Origin: JAJZVS01 sp963708095
GTDB lineage: Bacteria; Pseudomonadota; Alphaproteobacteria; Acetobacterales; Acetobacteraceae
Length of the DNA stretch: 64,000 nucleotides
NCBI GenBank assembly: GCA_963708095.1
Contig: OY970182.1
Location: 1,054,001-1,118,000 of the forward strand
Direction of reading: 5' to 3'
Numbering within the stretch: position 1 is the first letter of the stretch; every line of letters begins with the position of its first letter. The position numbers and the translations under genes are program-made. Below are positions 53,458 through 63,778 of the stretch, piece after piece. A model generated the notes under the pieces. That model made no database searches, was not told where the DNA came from, and saw only the letters and a program-made list of their open reading frames with translations.

Positions 53458-54711
53458 ATGAGCAAGTCCGGCGAGTCCAAGAATACCCTCTACTGCTCCT
53501 TCTGCGGGAAGTCGCAGCACGAGGTCCGCAAGCTCATCGCCGGCCCGACCGTGTTCATCTGCGACGAATGCGTCGAGTTGTGCATGGACATCATCCGCGA
53601 GGAGCACAAGACGCACCTGGTCAAGTCGCGCGACGGGGTGCCGACCCCGCGCGAGATCTGCAAGGTGCTGGACGACTACGTGATCGGCCAGGACCACGCC
53701 AAGAAGGTCCTGAGCGTCGCGGTGCACAACCACTACAAGCGCCTCGCGCACGGGCAGAAGAACAACGACATCGAGATCGCGAAGTCGAACATCCTGCTGC
53801 TCGGCCCGACCGGGTCCGGCAAGACCCTGCTGGCGCAGACCCTGGCGCGGATCCTCGACGTCCCCTTCACCATGGCGGACGCGACCACCCTGACCGAGGC
53901 CGGCTACGTGGGCGAGGATGTGGAGAACATCATCCTCAAGCTGCTGCAATCGGCCGACTACAACGTGGAGCGGGCGCAGCGCGGCATTGTCTATATCGAC
54001 GAGGTCGACAAGATCAGCCGCAAGTCCGACAACCCCTCGATCACGCGGGACGTGTCGGGCGAAGGCGTGCAGCAGGCCCTGCTCAAGATCATGGAGGGGA
54101 CGGTCGCCTCCGTCCCGCCGCAGGGCGGCCGCAAGCATCCGCAACAGGAGTTCCTGCAGGTCGACACCACCAACATCCTGTTCGTCTGCGGCGGCGCCTT
54201 CTCCGGCCTGGAGAAGATCATCGGCGCCCGCGGCAAGGGAGCGGGGATCGGCTTCGGCTCCGAAGTCCGTGCCCCGGAGGACCGCCGCACCGGCGAGCTC
54301 CTGCGCGAGGTCGAGCCCGAGGATCTGCTCAAATTCGGCCTGATCCCCGAGTTCATCGGCCGCCTGCCGGTGGTCGCGACCCTGGAGGACCTGGACGAGA
54401 AGGCGCTGGTCGAAATCCTGACCAAGCCCAAGAACGCCCTGATCAAGCAGTACGGCCGGCTGTTCGAGATGGAGGGCGTGAAGCTCTCGTTCACGGATGA
54501 TGCGCTACGTTCGGTGGCGACGCGGGCGATCGCCCGGCGCACCGGGGCGCGCGGCCTGCGATCGATCATGGAGCAGATCCTGCTCGGCACGATGTTCGAC
54601 CTGCCGGGGCTGGATGGGGTGGAGGAAGTCGTCATCAACCGCGAAGTCGCCGAATCCCGCTCCAACCCCCTCTTTCTCTACGGCAAGGAGCGGGCTGAAG
54701 GTGGGGCCTGA
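53458..54711 (+). CDS. clpX: ATP-dependent Clp protease ATP-binding subunit ClpX
   Basis: This 417-residue AAA+ unfoldase feeds substrates to ClpP. The zinc-binding N-terminus has C13/C16 (LYCSFCGK) and C35/C38 (FICDECVELC). Walker A is GPTGSGKT, the RKH substrate loop is GGRKHPQQ, and the IGF loop that docks on ClpP is GAGIGFGSEV. Sensor and arginine-finger regions (LIPEFIGRLPVV, RTGARGLRSIME) are intact. ATG 53458 follows ACAGGAG. Confidence 0.98.
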   Translation: MSKSGESKNTLYCSFCGKSQHEVRKLIAGPTVFICDECVELCMDIIREEHKTHLVKSRDGVPTPREICKVLDDYVIGQDHAKKVLSVAVHNHYKRLAHGQKNNDIEIAKSNILLLGPTGSGKTLLAQTLARILDVPFTMADATTLTEAGYVGEDVENIILKLLQSADYNVERAQRGIVYIDEVDKISRKSDNPSITRDVSGEGVQQALLKIMEGTVASVPPQGGRKHPQQEFLQVDTTNILFVCGGAFSGLEKIIGARGKGAGIGFGSEVRAPEDRRTGELLREVEPEDLLKFGLIPEFIGRLPVVATLEDLDEKALVEILTKPKNALIKQYGRLFEMEGVKLSFTDDALRSVATRAIARRTGARGLRSIMEQILLGTMFDLPGLDGVEEVVINREVAESRSNPLFLYGKERAEGGA

Positions 54712-54745
54712 ACGGCGGGGCTCTCCCCTCCCCGCAGCGCAAGAC

Positions 54746-54773
54746 CTTGCACCGGCGGCGCCGCCGCCGATAT
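54746..54773 (+). promoter_or_regulatory. Candidate heat-shock (RpoH) promoter of lon
   Basis: CTTGCA (54746-54751), a 15-base spacer and CCGATAT (54767-54773) match the sigma32 pattern CTTGAA-N13-15-CCCATnT closely. It lies 92 bases before the lon start. lon is a heat-shock gene in many bacteria, so this is a reasonable but untested call. Confidence 0.45.
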
Positions 54774-54864
54774 CGACTGCAGACGGGGGCACCACCCGTC
54801 CCAGGGTGCGCTCCGTGCCGAATGCGGGCGGAGGGCGCCGTGACTGTCCATAAGGAGGTCCATC

Positions 54865-57315
<2,451 letters not shown>

Positions 57316-57333
57316 CCGATCCTGTGATGGGAC

Positions 57334-57369
57334 GGGGCACGGGCCGGCCGCAAGGCCGGACCGTGCCCC
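57334..57369 (+). terminator. Strong hairpin terminator after lon
   Basis: GGGGCACGG pairs with CCGTGCCCC, extended by CCGGCC/GGCCGG and closed by a GCAA (GNRA) tetraloop, followed by GGTTTCG. It lies 18 bases after the lon stop and separates lon from hupB. Confidence 0.7.
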
Positions 57370-57429
57370 GGTTTCGTGTCGGTTCCCCCCCCGCAGATCG
57401 GGGTCCCGATCAATGATGTGGCCGATCCG

Positions 57430-57459
57430 TTGACGGGAATGAAACCCGCACTCTAGTGT
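57430..57459 (+). promoter_or_regulatory. Candidate promoter of hupB
   Basis: TTGACG (57430-57435), an 18-base spacer and TAGTGT (57454-57459) form a sigma70-like promoter 77 bases before the HU start. Confidence 0.45.
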
Positions 57460-57536
57460 CCTGCCGCCGATCCGGTCGCGCCGTCGTGGCCGGCGTATCT
57501 TCATCTCATGCCAATCGCACCAGGGAGATCGTGCCT

Positions 57537-57809
57537 GTGAACAAGATGGAACTCATTGCGGCCGTGGCCGAGGATACTGATCTCTCACGGGCGAAGGCCA
57601 CCGAGGTGGTCGATTCGGTGTTCGCCGCGATCGAGCAGGCGCTGAAGAGCAAGGACGACGTGCGGCTGGTCGGATTCGGTACTTTCGCCACCGCAGAGCG
57701 CAAGGCGGGTACCGGGCGCAATCCCCGCACCGGGGAGACGATGCAGATCGCCGCCTCCACCACCGTGCGCTTCAAGCCGGGCAAGACCCTGAAGGATGCC
57801 GTGCAATAG
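57537..57809 (+). CDS. hupB: DNA-binding protein HU
   Basis: The 90-residue nucleoid protein begins MNKMELIAAVAEDTDLSRAKA and shows the DNA-binding arm signature VGFGTFATAERKAGTGRNPRTGE with the Pro at the tip. I choose GTG 57537 because the family starts MNK; GTG 57531 and ATG 57546 are possible. GGGAG lies about 10 bases upstream. It follows lon, as is common in proteobacteria. Confidence 0.96.
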   Translation: MNKMELIAAVAEDTDLSRAKATEVVDSVFAAIEQALKSKDDVRLVGFGTFATAERKAGTGRNPRTGETMQIAASTTVRFKPGKTLKDAVQ

Positions 57810-57824
57810 GCGCCAGTGCGGGCA

Positions 57825-57899
57825 GGGCGGTTAGCTCAGCGGTAGAGCGTCTCGTTTACACCGAGAGGGCCGGCGGTTCGAACCCGTCACCGCCCACCA
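57825..57899 (+). tRNA. tRNA-Val (anticodon UAC)
   Basis: GGGCGGT pairs with ACCGCCC, and CCA is encoded. The D arm is GCTC-AGCGGTA-GAGC, the anticodon arm TCTCG-TTTACAC-CGAGA gives UAC, and the T arm is GGCGG-TTCGAAC-CCGTC. All stems are complete. Confidence 0.97.
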
Positions 57900-58427
57900 C
57901 CACGGTCCAGGCGGAACCGTGGGTGGTGAACAGACCGTGCGACGTCGCTGTGGTGGCCTGAAGGGACTCGGACCAGCGATATACGGTGGTGTGCAGCTGC
58001 AACGCCGACCTTCGCGTTTCCGCACGCATCGAGCCGGAGTGTTCCTGCGCTCGTTCACAGCTCCTTACGTGTTCCCCTCCAACCGGCGCTTCCATCCCGA
58101 TGCCGCCAGCCCGCTCAGTGCCGGCGCATGGTTGTTGCGTCGCACACGGGAGCAATTCGGCCGCTCGGACAAAGGTACCAACTTTACTTAATGGCGCCCG
58201 CGTGATCCGTACCGCCGAGACGACGCGTGGCCGGCGCATCGTGGATGCCGCCGCGATCGTCGCAGCGGCGTCAGGCGCGGTCGATTCGCCGAGGGCCTGC
58301 ACGCAAGGCGCTGGGTCCGTTGCACGCCTCAAAGTGCGACAATCGGGGGCCTATGGTGGCGTTTTCAGCCGGCTCGGGCCGTGGCGCCATCCTGCCTGCA
58401 TGGGGATAAGCGGCAGACCTCGTGCCG
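57900..58427. other. Long gap after tRNA-Val, nothing recognised
   Basis: About 530 bases between tRNA-Val and the LysR stop contain several short open frames but none with gene-like composition or a recognisable domain. The sequence just after the tRNA (CACCACGGTCC...GGACCG type) can form weak hairpins. No integrase or attachment repeat is seen. Confidence 0.5.
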
Positions 58428-59351
58428 TCACCCCTCCCCCACCATGGCCCACGGCGCCGCCGCGAACCGCTGCATCAGGAACTCCACCAGCGCGGTCACG
58501 CTCGCCGCCCGCGCCCGCCCCGGCGGCATCACGATATTCACCACGATCTCGGGCGCCGACCACTCCGCCAGCACCGTTTCCAGCCGGCCGGCCAGCAGGT
58601 CCTCCCACACCACGAACTCCGGCTGCACCGCAAGCCCCAGGCCGGCCCGCAGCGCCGGACCCAGCGCATCGGCGTTATTGGCGACCAGCGGGCCGGCGGG
58701 CACGACCGCCGCCTCCTCACCCGAGGCATGAACGAAGCGCCATCGGTCCGGCTCCGGCAGGTTCGCATAACCGAGGCAGGCATGGCCGGAGAGGTCGCGC
58801 GGATGCTCCGGCCGCCCGTGGCGCGCGAAATACGCTGGCGCACCCGCGAGCACGCGCCGCACCCGGCACAACCGCCGCACCCGCAGGGTCGAATCCGCCA
58901 GGTCCGCGATGCGCAGCGCGGCGTCGAATCGCCCGCCGATCAGGTCCTCCATCGCATCGCTCAGCCGCAGATCGACGGAAACCAGCGGATGCGCCGCCAG
59001 GAACTCCGGCAGCACCGGGGCCAGGTAGGCCAGCCCAAACGACATCGGCGCCGCCAGGCGCACCAGCCCCTGCGGCGTCGCCGCCTCCGCCATCGCTGCC
59101 GCCTCCAGCGCCTGCGCGTCGGCCAGCAGGCGCCGGGCGATCGCGCTGGAGCGCCGCCCCGCCTCGGTCAGCGACAGGCGGCGGGATGTGCGCTGCATCA
59201 GCGGCACGCCAAGCCGCCGCTCCAGCCGCGCCATCATTTTCGATACCGTGGCCTTCGACAGGCCGAGTTCCTCGGCGGCGCGCACGAAGGAGCCGGTTTC
59301 GGACACCCTGGCGAATACGCCCCAGGCTTCAAGATCGGGCGACCGTGCCAT
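58428..59351 (-). CDS. LysR family transcriptional regulator
   Basis: The 307-residue regulator has an N-terminal winged helix-turn-helix, DLEAWGVFARVSETGSFVRAAEELGLSKATVSKMMARLERRLGVPLMQRTSRRLSLTEAG, and a C-terminal effector domain. The start is ATG 59351; GTG 59357 adds two residues. A GGAAAC-N14-GTTTCC palindrome lies 10 bases upstream of its ATG, suggesting autoregulation. An identical-geometry site lies before the pirin gene. LysR regulators next to pirin genes are common in proteobacteria. Confidence 0.93.
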   Translation of the reverse strand: MARSPDLEAWGVFARVSETGSFVRAAEELGLSKATVSKMMARLERRLGVPLMQRTSRRLSLTEAGRRSSAIARRLLADAQALEAAAMAEAATPQGLVRLAAPMSFGLAYLAPVLPEFLAAHPLVSVDLRLSDAMEDLIGGRFDAALRIADLADSTLRVRRLCRVRRVLAGAPAYFARHGRPEHPRDLSGHACLGYANLPEPDRWRFVHASGEEAAVVPAGPLVANNADALGPALRAGLGLAVQPEFVVWEDLLAGRLETVLAEWSAPEIVVNIVMPPGRARAASVTALVEFLMQRFAAAPWAMVGEG

Positions 59352-59360
59352 GCGCACTGC

Positions 59361-59386
59361 GGAAACGTTGGATTTCCGTTGTTTCC
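59361..59386. promoter_or_regulatory. Palindromic operator-like site between lysR and araC
   Basis: GGAAAC (59361-59366) and GTTTCC (59381-59386) face each other with 14 bases between, in TTGGATTTCC context, followed by CTTTCTATCC. The site at 61389-61414 matches it at 21 or so of 26 positions and in the CCCTTTCT that follows. It is probably bound by the LysR protein. Confidence 0.6.
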
Positions 59387-59509
59387 CTTTCTATCCTGCC
59401 GCGCAAGTGCGATCCGGACGTTTCCGGTCGCGACCATGCCGGACGGGGGGCGGGCGTGGCGGCCCGCGATGCTGTCGGTGCAGGCAGACGGTCATCCGGG
59501 GGGACGCAG

Positions 59510-60436
59510 ATGGCGGCACGTGCGTCGGGCTCCAGGCGGGCCGGGCCGGCAGATGTCCCGTTCACGTCGCAGGACCGGCTGGACCGTGTTGACCCAATCA
59601 GCGCCGGAGACCGCGGCACGTCGGGCTTCACGGTTACGCGTTCTCTGAGGAGCCGCCCCGGCCATGGCCTCACCATCCCGAGTTGGGGCGCGGACGGCTT
59701 TGTGGCTGTGGTCCATCTTCGGCCGTTTACCGGCTGCGACCAGTGGCAGGACGGACGGCACGTCCGGCGAGCGCAGCAAGGCGCCGGCTCGATGAACCTC
59801 TACGACCTGCGTGCCTCCTGGGTCTCGGACCTTCCGGATCCGTTCCACACGATCAATTTCCAGGTGCCCCGGCGGGTACTCGACGACCTGGCGGAGGAGC
59901 GGCGTGCGCCGCCGCTCGCCGTCACCTCCTCCCCCGACGGGGACGATATCGACGGAGTCATGCTGCACCTCGCCCTCGCGCTGCTGCCCGCGCTCGTCCG
60001 CCCGGCGGAGGCAAGCCCGGTGTTCATCGACCAGATCCTCGCCGCGGTCGGGCTGCATCTTGCGCAGCGCTACGGCGACCTGCGCCCGCGTCGGCCGCCG
60101 TCACGGGGCGGGCTCGCGCCCTGGCAGGAAAAACGCGCCACGGAGCTGATGGCGCAGGATCTGCGCGGGGGCATGACGGTGGCCGAACTCGCGCACGCTT
60201 GTGGTTTGTCTGCGAGCCATTTCCTGCGCGCCTTCCGGCGCTCGACGGGCCTCACCCCACACCGCTGGCTGCTGGAGCGGCGGGTGGCGACGGCGCGGCA
60301 CCTGCTGGCGGACAAAGGACGGGAACTCGCCGACATCGCCCAGGCCGCGGGCTTCGCCGACCAGAGCCATTTTACCCGTGTGTTCTCGAAATCGGTCGGG
60401 ATCAGCCCGGGCGCCTGGCGGCGACGGATGGGGTGA
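59510..60436 (+). CDS. AraC family transcriptional regulator
   Basis: This 308-residue protein ends in the AraC DNA-binding domain: MTVAELAHACGLSASHFLRAFRRSTGLTPHRWLLERRVATARHLL and LADIAQAAGFADQSHFTRVFSKSVGISPGAW. Upstream residues FVAVVHLRPFTGCDQWQDGRHV and LYDLRASWVSDLPDPFHTINFQVPR match the sensor domain of this AraC subgroup, so I use ATG 59510 with GGGGGGA just before it. The internal ATG at 59792 would cut the sensor. It is divergent from lysR and upstream of a hydrolase gene it may control. Confidence 0.9.
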   Translation: MAARASGSRRAGPADVPFTSQDRLDRVDPISAGDRGTSGFTVTRSLRSRPGHGLTIPSWGADGFVAVVHLRPFTGCDQWQDGRHVRRAQQGAGSMNLYDLRASWVSDLPDPFHTINFQVPRRVLDDLAEERRAPPLAVTSSPDGDDIDGVMLHLALALLPALVRPAEASPVFIDQILAAVGLHLAQRYGDLRPRRPPSRGGLAPWQEKRATELMAQDLRGGMTVAELAHACGLSASHFLRAFRRSTGLTPHRWLLERRVATARHLLADKGRELADIAQAAGFADQSHFTRVFSKSVGISPGAWRRRMG

Positions 60437-60545
60437 TTTTCGCCAAAAAGCGGCACTCCACGCCAAGACCGCGATCCCGCACCATGACAGGCTGCAGCAC
60501 GCCGCATATCCGCGGGGAATGCTCGCATCAGGCCAGGGGGTGGCG

Positions 60546-61367
60546 ATGAGCACGATCACCACACGGGACGGCACGCAGCTTTTCTACAAGGATTGGGGGG
60601 CCGGCCAACCTGTCGTCTTCTGCCACGGCTGGCCGCTCTCCGCCGACGCCTGGGACGGCCAGATGGTGTTCCTGGGCGAGCACGGCTATCGCGTCATCGC
60701 GCACGACCGGCGCGGGCACGGCCGCTCGGCGCAGACCTGGTCCGGCAACGACATGGACACCTATGCCGACGACCTGGCGGCGCTGATCGCGGCGCTCGAC
60801 CTCAAGGACATCGTCCTGGTCGGGCATTCCACCGGCGGCGGGGAGGTGGCGCGCTATATCGGCCGCCACGGCACGGCCCGGCTGGCCAAGGCGGTCCTGC
60901 TGAGCGCGGTACCGCCGCTGATGCTGCGCACCGCAGCCAATCCGGACGGCGTGCCGATCGAGGTGTTCGACGGCATCCGCGCCGGGGTGTTCAACGACCG
61001 CTCGCAGTTCTTCAAGGACCTGAGCCTGCCGTTCTACGGCTTCAACCGCGCCGGGGCGAAGGTTTCGGAGGGGCTGCGGGAGTCGTTTTGGCTGCAGGGG
61101 ATGCTGGCGGGGATCAGGCCGGTGCTGGACTGCATCAAGCAGTTCTCCGAGACCGACTTCACCGCGGACCTTGGGAAGTTCGACATCCCGACCCTGGTCG
61201 CGCAGGGCGACGACGATCAGATCGTGCCGATCGGCATCTCGGGCCTGAAGTCGGCGAAGCTGGTGCGCGGCGCGACGTTGAAGGTCTATCCCGGCGCACC
61301 GCACGGGCTGGCGAGCACGCACCAGGACGCGTTCAACGCCGACCTGCTGGCGTTCATCCGCGGCTGA
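60546..61367 (+). CDS. Alpha/beta hydrolase, non-heme chloroperoxidase-like
   Basis: This 273-residue hydrolase has the nucleophile elbow GHSTGGGEVARYIGRHG, the oxyanion region VVFCHGWPLSADAWD and RVIAHDRRGHGRSAQ, the acidic residue in AQGDDDQIVPI and the His in PGAPHGLASTH. This is the pattern of cofactor-free haloperoxidases/esterases. The family oxidises halides in the presence of acetate and peroxide in vitro, but esterase activity is more usual. It lies 109 bases after araC and before pirin. Confidence 0.92.
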   Translation: MSTITTRDGTQLFYKDWGAGQPVVFCHGWPLSADAWDGQMVFLGEHGYRVIAHDRRGHGRSAQTWSGNDMDTYADDLAALIAALDLKDIVLVGHSTGGGEVARYIGRHGTARLAKAVLLSAVPPLMLRTAANPDGVPIEVFDGIRAGVFNDRSQFFKDLSLPFYGFNRAGAKVSEGLRESFWLQGMLAGIRPVLDCIKQFSETDFTADLGKFDIPTLVAQGDDDQIVPIGISGLKSAKLVRGATLKVYPGAPHGLASTHQDAFNADLLAFIRG

Positions 61368-61388
61368 GCAGGCAGTCACGCGGTGTCG

Positions 61389-61414
61389 GGAAACGCTGAG
61401 TTTCTATTGTTTCC
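61389..61414. promoter_or_regulatory. Palindromic operator-like site upstream of pirin
   Basis: GGAAAC (61389-61394) and GTTTCC (61409-61414) with 14 bases between repeat the geometry of the site at 59361-59386, including the following CCCTTTCT. It lies 79 bases before the pirin start, suitable for LysR-type activation. Confidence 0.6.
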
Positions 61415-61492
61415 CTTTCTTCTCTCATTCGACGGTTCCACATGGCGCTGCGTCCATCAGCGGCGCCCGGCTTCGGGCGTGGGGAGCACACC

Positions 61493-62194
61493 ATGATCGA
61501 CCTTCGACCCTATGACGGCCTCGGCGGCGGGCAGTTCGGCTGGCTCGACACGCGGCACCATTTCTCCTTCGCCGACTACCACGATCCCTCCCGTATGGGC
61601 TGGGGTGCATTGCGCGTGTGGAACGACGACGCGATCGCCGCCGACACCGGCTTCCCCCCGCACCCGCACCGCGACATGGAGATCATCACCTTCGTCCGCG
61701 AGGGGGCGATCACGCATCAGGACAGCCTCGGCAACACCGGGCGCACCGAAGCGGGCGACGTGCAGGTGATGAGTGCCGGGACCGGGATCCGCCACTCGGA
61801 GTACAACCGGGAGACGGAGACGACCAGGATCTTCCAGATCTGGATCATCCCCAACAGTGCCGGCGGCGCGCCGACCTGGGGCGCCAAGCCTTTCCCGCGC
61901 GAAGGCCGCGCCGGCCGGCTGGTGCCCTTGGCGAGCGGCTTCCCCACCGATGCCGAAGCGCTGCCGATCCGCGCCCAGGCGCGTGTGCTCGGCGCCACCT
62001 TGCAGGCGGGCCAGAGCGCCACCTACGCGCTCGGCGCCGACCGCCTGGCCTACCTGGTTCCCGCCAGCGGCGCGGTGGAGGTCAACGGCGTGCGCGCCAA
62101 TGCCCGCGACGGTGTCGCGATCGGCGACGAGACGGAGCTGCGCATCGTTGCGCTGGAGGATGCCGAGATCGTCCTGGTCGATACTAAAGCCTGA
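61493..62194 (+). CDS. Pirin family protein (YhaK-like cupin)
   Basis: This 233-residue bicupin has the pirin metal site: GFPPHPHRDMEIITFV with HxH and Glu, and GTGIRHSEYN with the fourth ligand His. Bacterial relatives act as quercetin 2,3-dioxygenases or redox sensors. ATG 61493 starts at MIDLRPYDGLGGG. It is the nearest gene to the palindromic site and precedes the isochorismatase remnant, a common order in proteobacteria. Confidence 0.95.
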   Translation: MIDLRPYDGLGGGQFGWLDTRHHFSFADYHDPSRMGWGALRVWNDDAIAADTGFPPHPHRDMEIITFVREGAITHQDSLGNTGRTEAGDVQVMSAGTGIRHSEYNRETETTRIFQIWIIPNSAGGAPTWGAKPFPREGRAGRLVPLASGFPTDAEALPIRAQARVLGATLQAGQSATYALGADRLAYLVPASGAVEVNGVRANARDGVAIGDETELRIVALEDAEIVLVDTKA

Positions 62195-62226
62195 TCCGAT
62201 CACCCCCCCAATACGGAGACGCATCC

Positions 62227-62562
62227 ATGCCCACGGTGACACCGACCGCGACACCGACTCCGGGCGCCGCCCTGCTGTCGCCCACCGATCACACCCTGAT
62301 CCTGATCGACTATCAGTCACAGATGTCCTTCGCGACCAAGTCGATCGACGTCGTCAACCTGCGCAACAACGCCGCCCTGATCGCCAAGGCGGCGAAGGAA
62401 TTCGGCGTCTCCACCATCCTCACCACGGTCGCTGAGAAGACTTTCTCCGGCCCGATGTTCGCCGAAATCACCTCAGTCTTCCCGGAGGAGACGCCGATCG
62501 ACCGCACCAGCATGCCGAACGGTTCCTGCCGCATCGCGATGGCATCGTCGGGCACGTCGGCC
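62227..62562 (+). pseudogene. Isochorismatase-family hydrolase, truncated by an IS6-type element
   Basis: The frame begins with a Thr/Pro-rich leader and then the cysteine-hydrolase fold: LLSPTDHTLILIDYQSQM carries the first catalytic Asp, and FGVSTILTTVAEKTFSGPMFAEI follows. It reaches PEETPIDRTSM, about halfway, where similarity stops. Lost are the catalytic cysteine and the C-terminal half. The following bases run into GGCTCTGTTGCAA, an IS6-type terminal repeat. Relatives such as YcaC act beside pirin genes. Confidence 0.85.
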
Positions 62563-62735
62563 GGCTCTGTTGCAAGGTTTGGGAGCTGGCAGCGTGCGGG
62601 TAGGATCTGAGCGACGGGGGCGGAGGAAAGGCGGCGATGGGTCGAGGTGGGTCGTTCAAAGGGCGGCAGTTTACCGCCGAGGTCATCCTGTGGGCAGTTC
62701 GCTGGTACCTCCAGTTCCCGATCAGCTACCGCGGA
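62563..62735 (+). mobile_element. IS6-family element remnant
   Basis: GGCTCTGTTGCAA at 62563 is close to the IS6/IS26 terminal repeat GGCACTGTTGCAA. About 74 bases inside it a transposase reading frame begins and then breaks off near 62735. No right end is seen, so most of the element is lost and its loss may have fused the block to the lower-GC DNA on the right. Confidence 0.75.
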
Positions 62736-62756
62736 GCTGGCCTAGCAAGCCGCTGA
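62637..62756 (+). pseudogene. IS6-family transposase, N-terminal fragment
   Basis: The frame begins MGRGGSFKGRQFTAEVILWA and continues RWYLQFPISYR, matching the start of IS6-family transposases. After that the expected DLELML does not follow (GAGLASR and stop). The helix-turn-helix and catalytic domain are absent. Only ~30 residues are genuine. Confidence 0.8.
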
Positions 62757-62890
62757 AAAGGGCATGGGTCGTTGAGAGACTATCGACCACTCTTTATTGG
62801 AATGACGGCGAAGAATGGAAGAACAGTTCATTCCCTGGGCATCCTTTGCCGCAGATCTATCACATTCCGGCTCGATAGTGACTCCTGAGT

Positions 62891-63667
62891 TTAACTCTTC
62901 GATTGCTTCGATTTAACCAGGGCGGCCGATGACGCTCCTTCGAGCGATAGTCCGTAACCGACTTCCCGAACGATGCGTTCCTTCAGCGGCTGAATGAAGT
63001 GAATGCGGGTATTCCGGCGTGTCACCTCCGGAGCCTGCAAGTACAAATCGGCCAGTTCACGAGCGCGTGCCACGGCCTTGCCGTCCGGTACTACCTCCGC
63101 AACGACACCCCACTCGTATGCGGTATGCGCGCGCAGCGGCTGTGGATTTAGCAGAAACGCCTCGGCTCGACCTGCTCCAGCCCGATAACTCCAGGTTGTA
63201 AAAATCCCATCACCCGGCGTAACTCCCACCGCAAAGTGGCCGACGTCCTGGAATGTCGCACCTTCGGCCGCCACGATGACGCTGGCGAGGAGCGCATAGT
63301 CCGAGTGGATATGAGCGCGCCCCTCGACGGCCGCGATCACCGGAACCCGAATGTTCGCAATATTCTCCAAAGTCTGGAGACCCTCGTCATGAATTCTGCT
63401 CCAGACGCCCGGATCGGCGACGTCTCCGAACGATTGCCATTCCACGTCCCCGATGAAATTCCCGCCCGCGCCGGTAATGATGACAATCTTGTTCGCGCGA
63501 TCCTGTCCGATCCGGTGAAAGGCATCGACAAACTCCGTGTGAGCCTGCGCATCCATGATGAACGGGCCGCCGTCGCTATGAAACTCGGCAACCAGCACGC
63601 CTTTGTCGTCGCGTGACAGCTTCAGTCTGCGATACGCGGCAAAGTAGTCGGCTTGATGCGTTTGCAT
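62891..63667 (-). CDS. Crotonase-family hydrolase resembling 6-oxocamphor hydrolase
   Basis: The 258-residue crotonase most resembles 6-oxocamphor hydrolase, which cleaves a cyclic beta-diketone by a retro-Claisen reaction without CoA. Shared features are RANKIVIITGAGGNFIGDVEW, VPVIAAVEGRAHIHSDYALL with a histidine at the OCH His122 position, and GATFQDVGHFAVGVTPGDG with the His145 and Asp154 equivalents. The oxyanion-type AxxGGD of CoA-using hydratases is missing. Ring hydrolysis of a ketone is therefore a fair inference. GC is lower than in the core regions, and the gene precedes an alpha/beta hydrolase on the minus strand, so it looks imported. Confidence 0.85.
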   Translation of the reverse strand: MQTHQADYFAAYRRLKLSRDDKGVLVAEFHSDGGPFIMDAQAHTEFVDAFHRIGQDRANKIVIITGAGGNFIGDVEWQSFGDVADPGVWSRIHDEGLQTLENIANIRVPVIAAVEGRAHIHSDYALLASVIVAAEGATFQDVGHFAVGVTPGDGIFTTWSYRAGAGRAEAFLLNPQPLRAHTAYEWGVVAEVVPDGKAVARARELADLYLQAPEVTRRNTRIHFIQPLKERIVREVGYGLSLEGASSAALVKSKQSKS

Positions 63668-63778
63668 GGGGTTCTCCTCAGTTGAGCGATTGGCGGCAAG
63701 TCATATTCTGGATCCAAGCGATGGTCTGCATGCCGAAAGCGTGACCAATGCACCTGGCTTCGCGCCGAGTGCCGCCTG

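Noticed and set aside
57900..58190. Possible integration site with a gene after tRNA-Val
   Set aside because: No integrase, no repeat of the tRNA 3' end and no gene-like frame were found.
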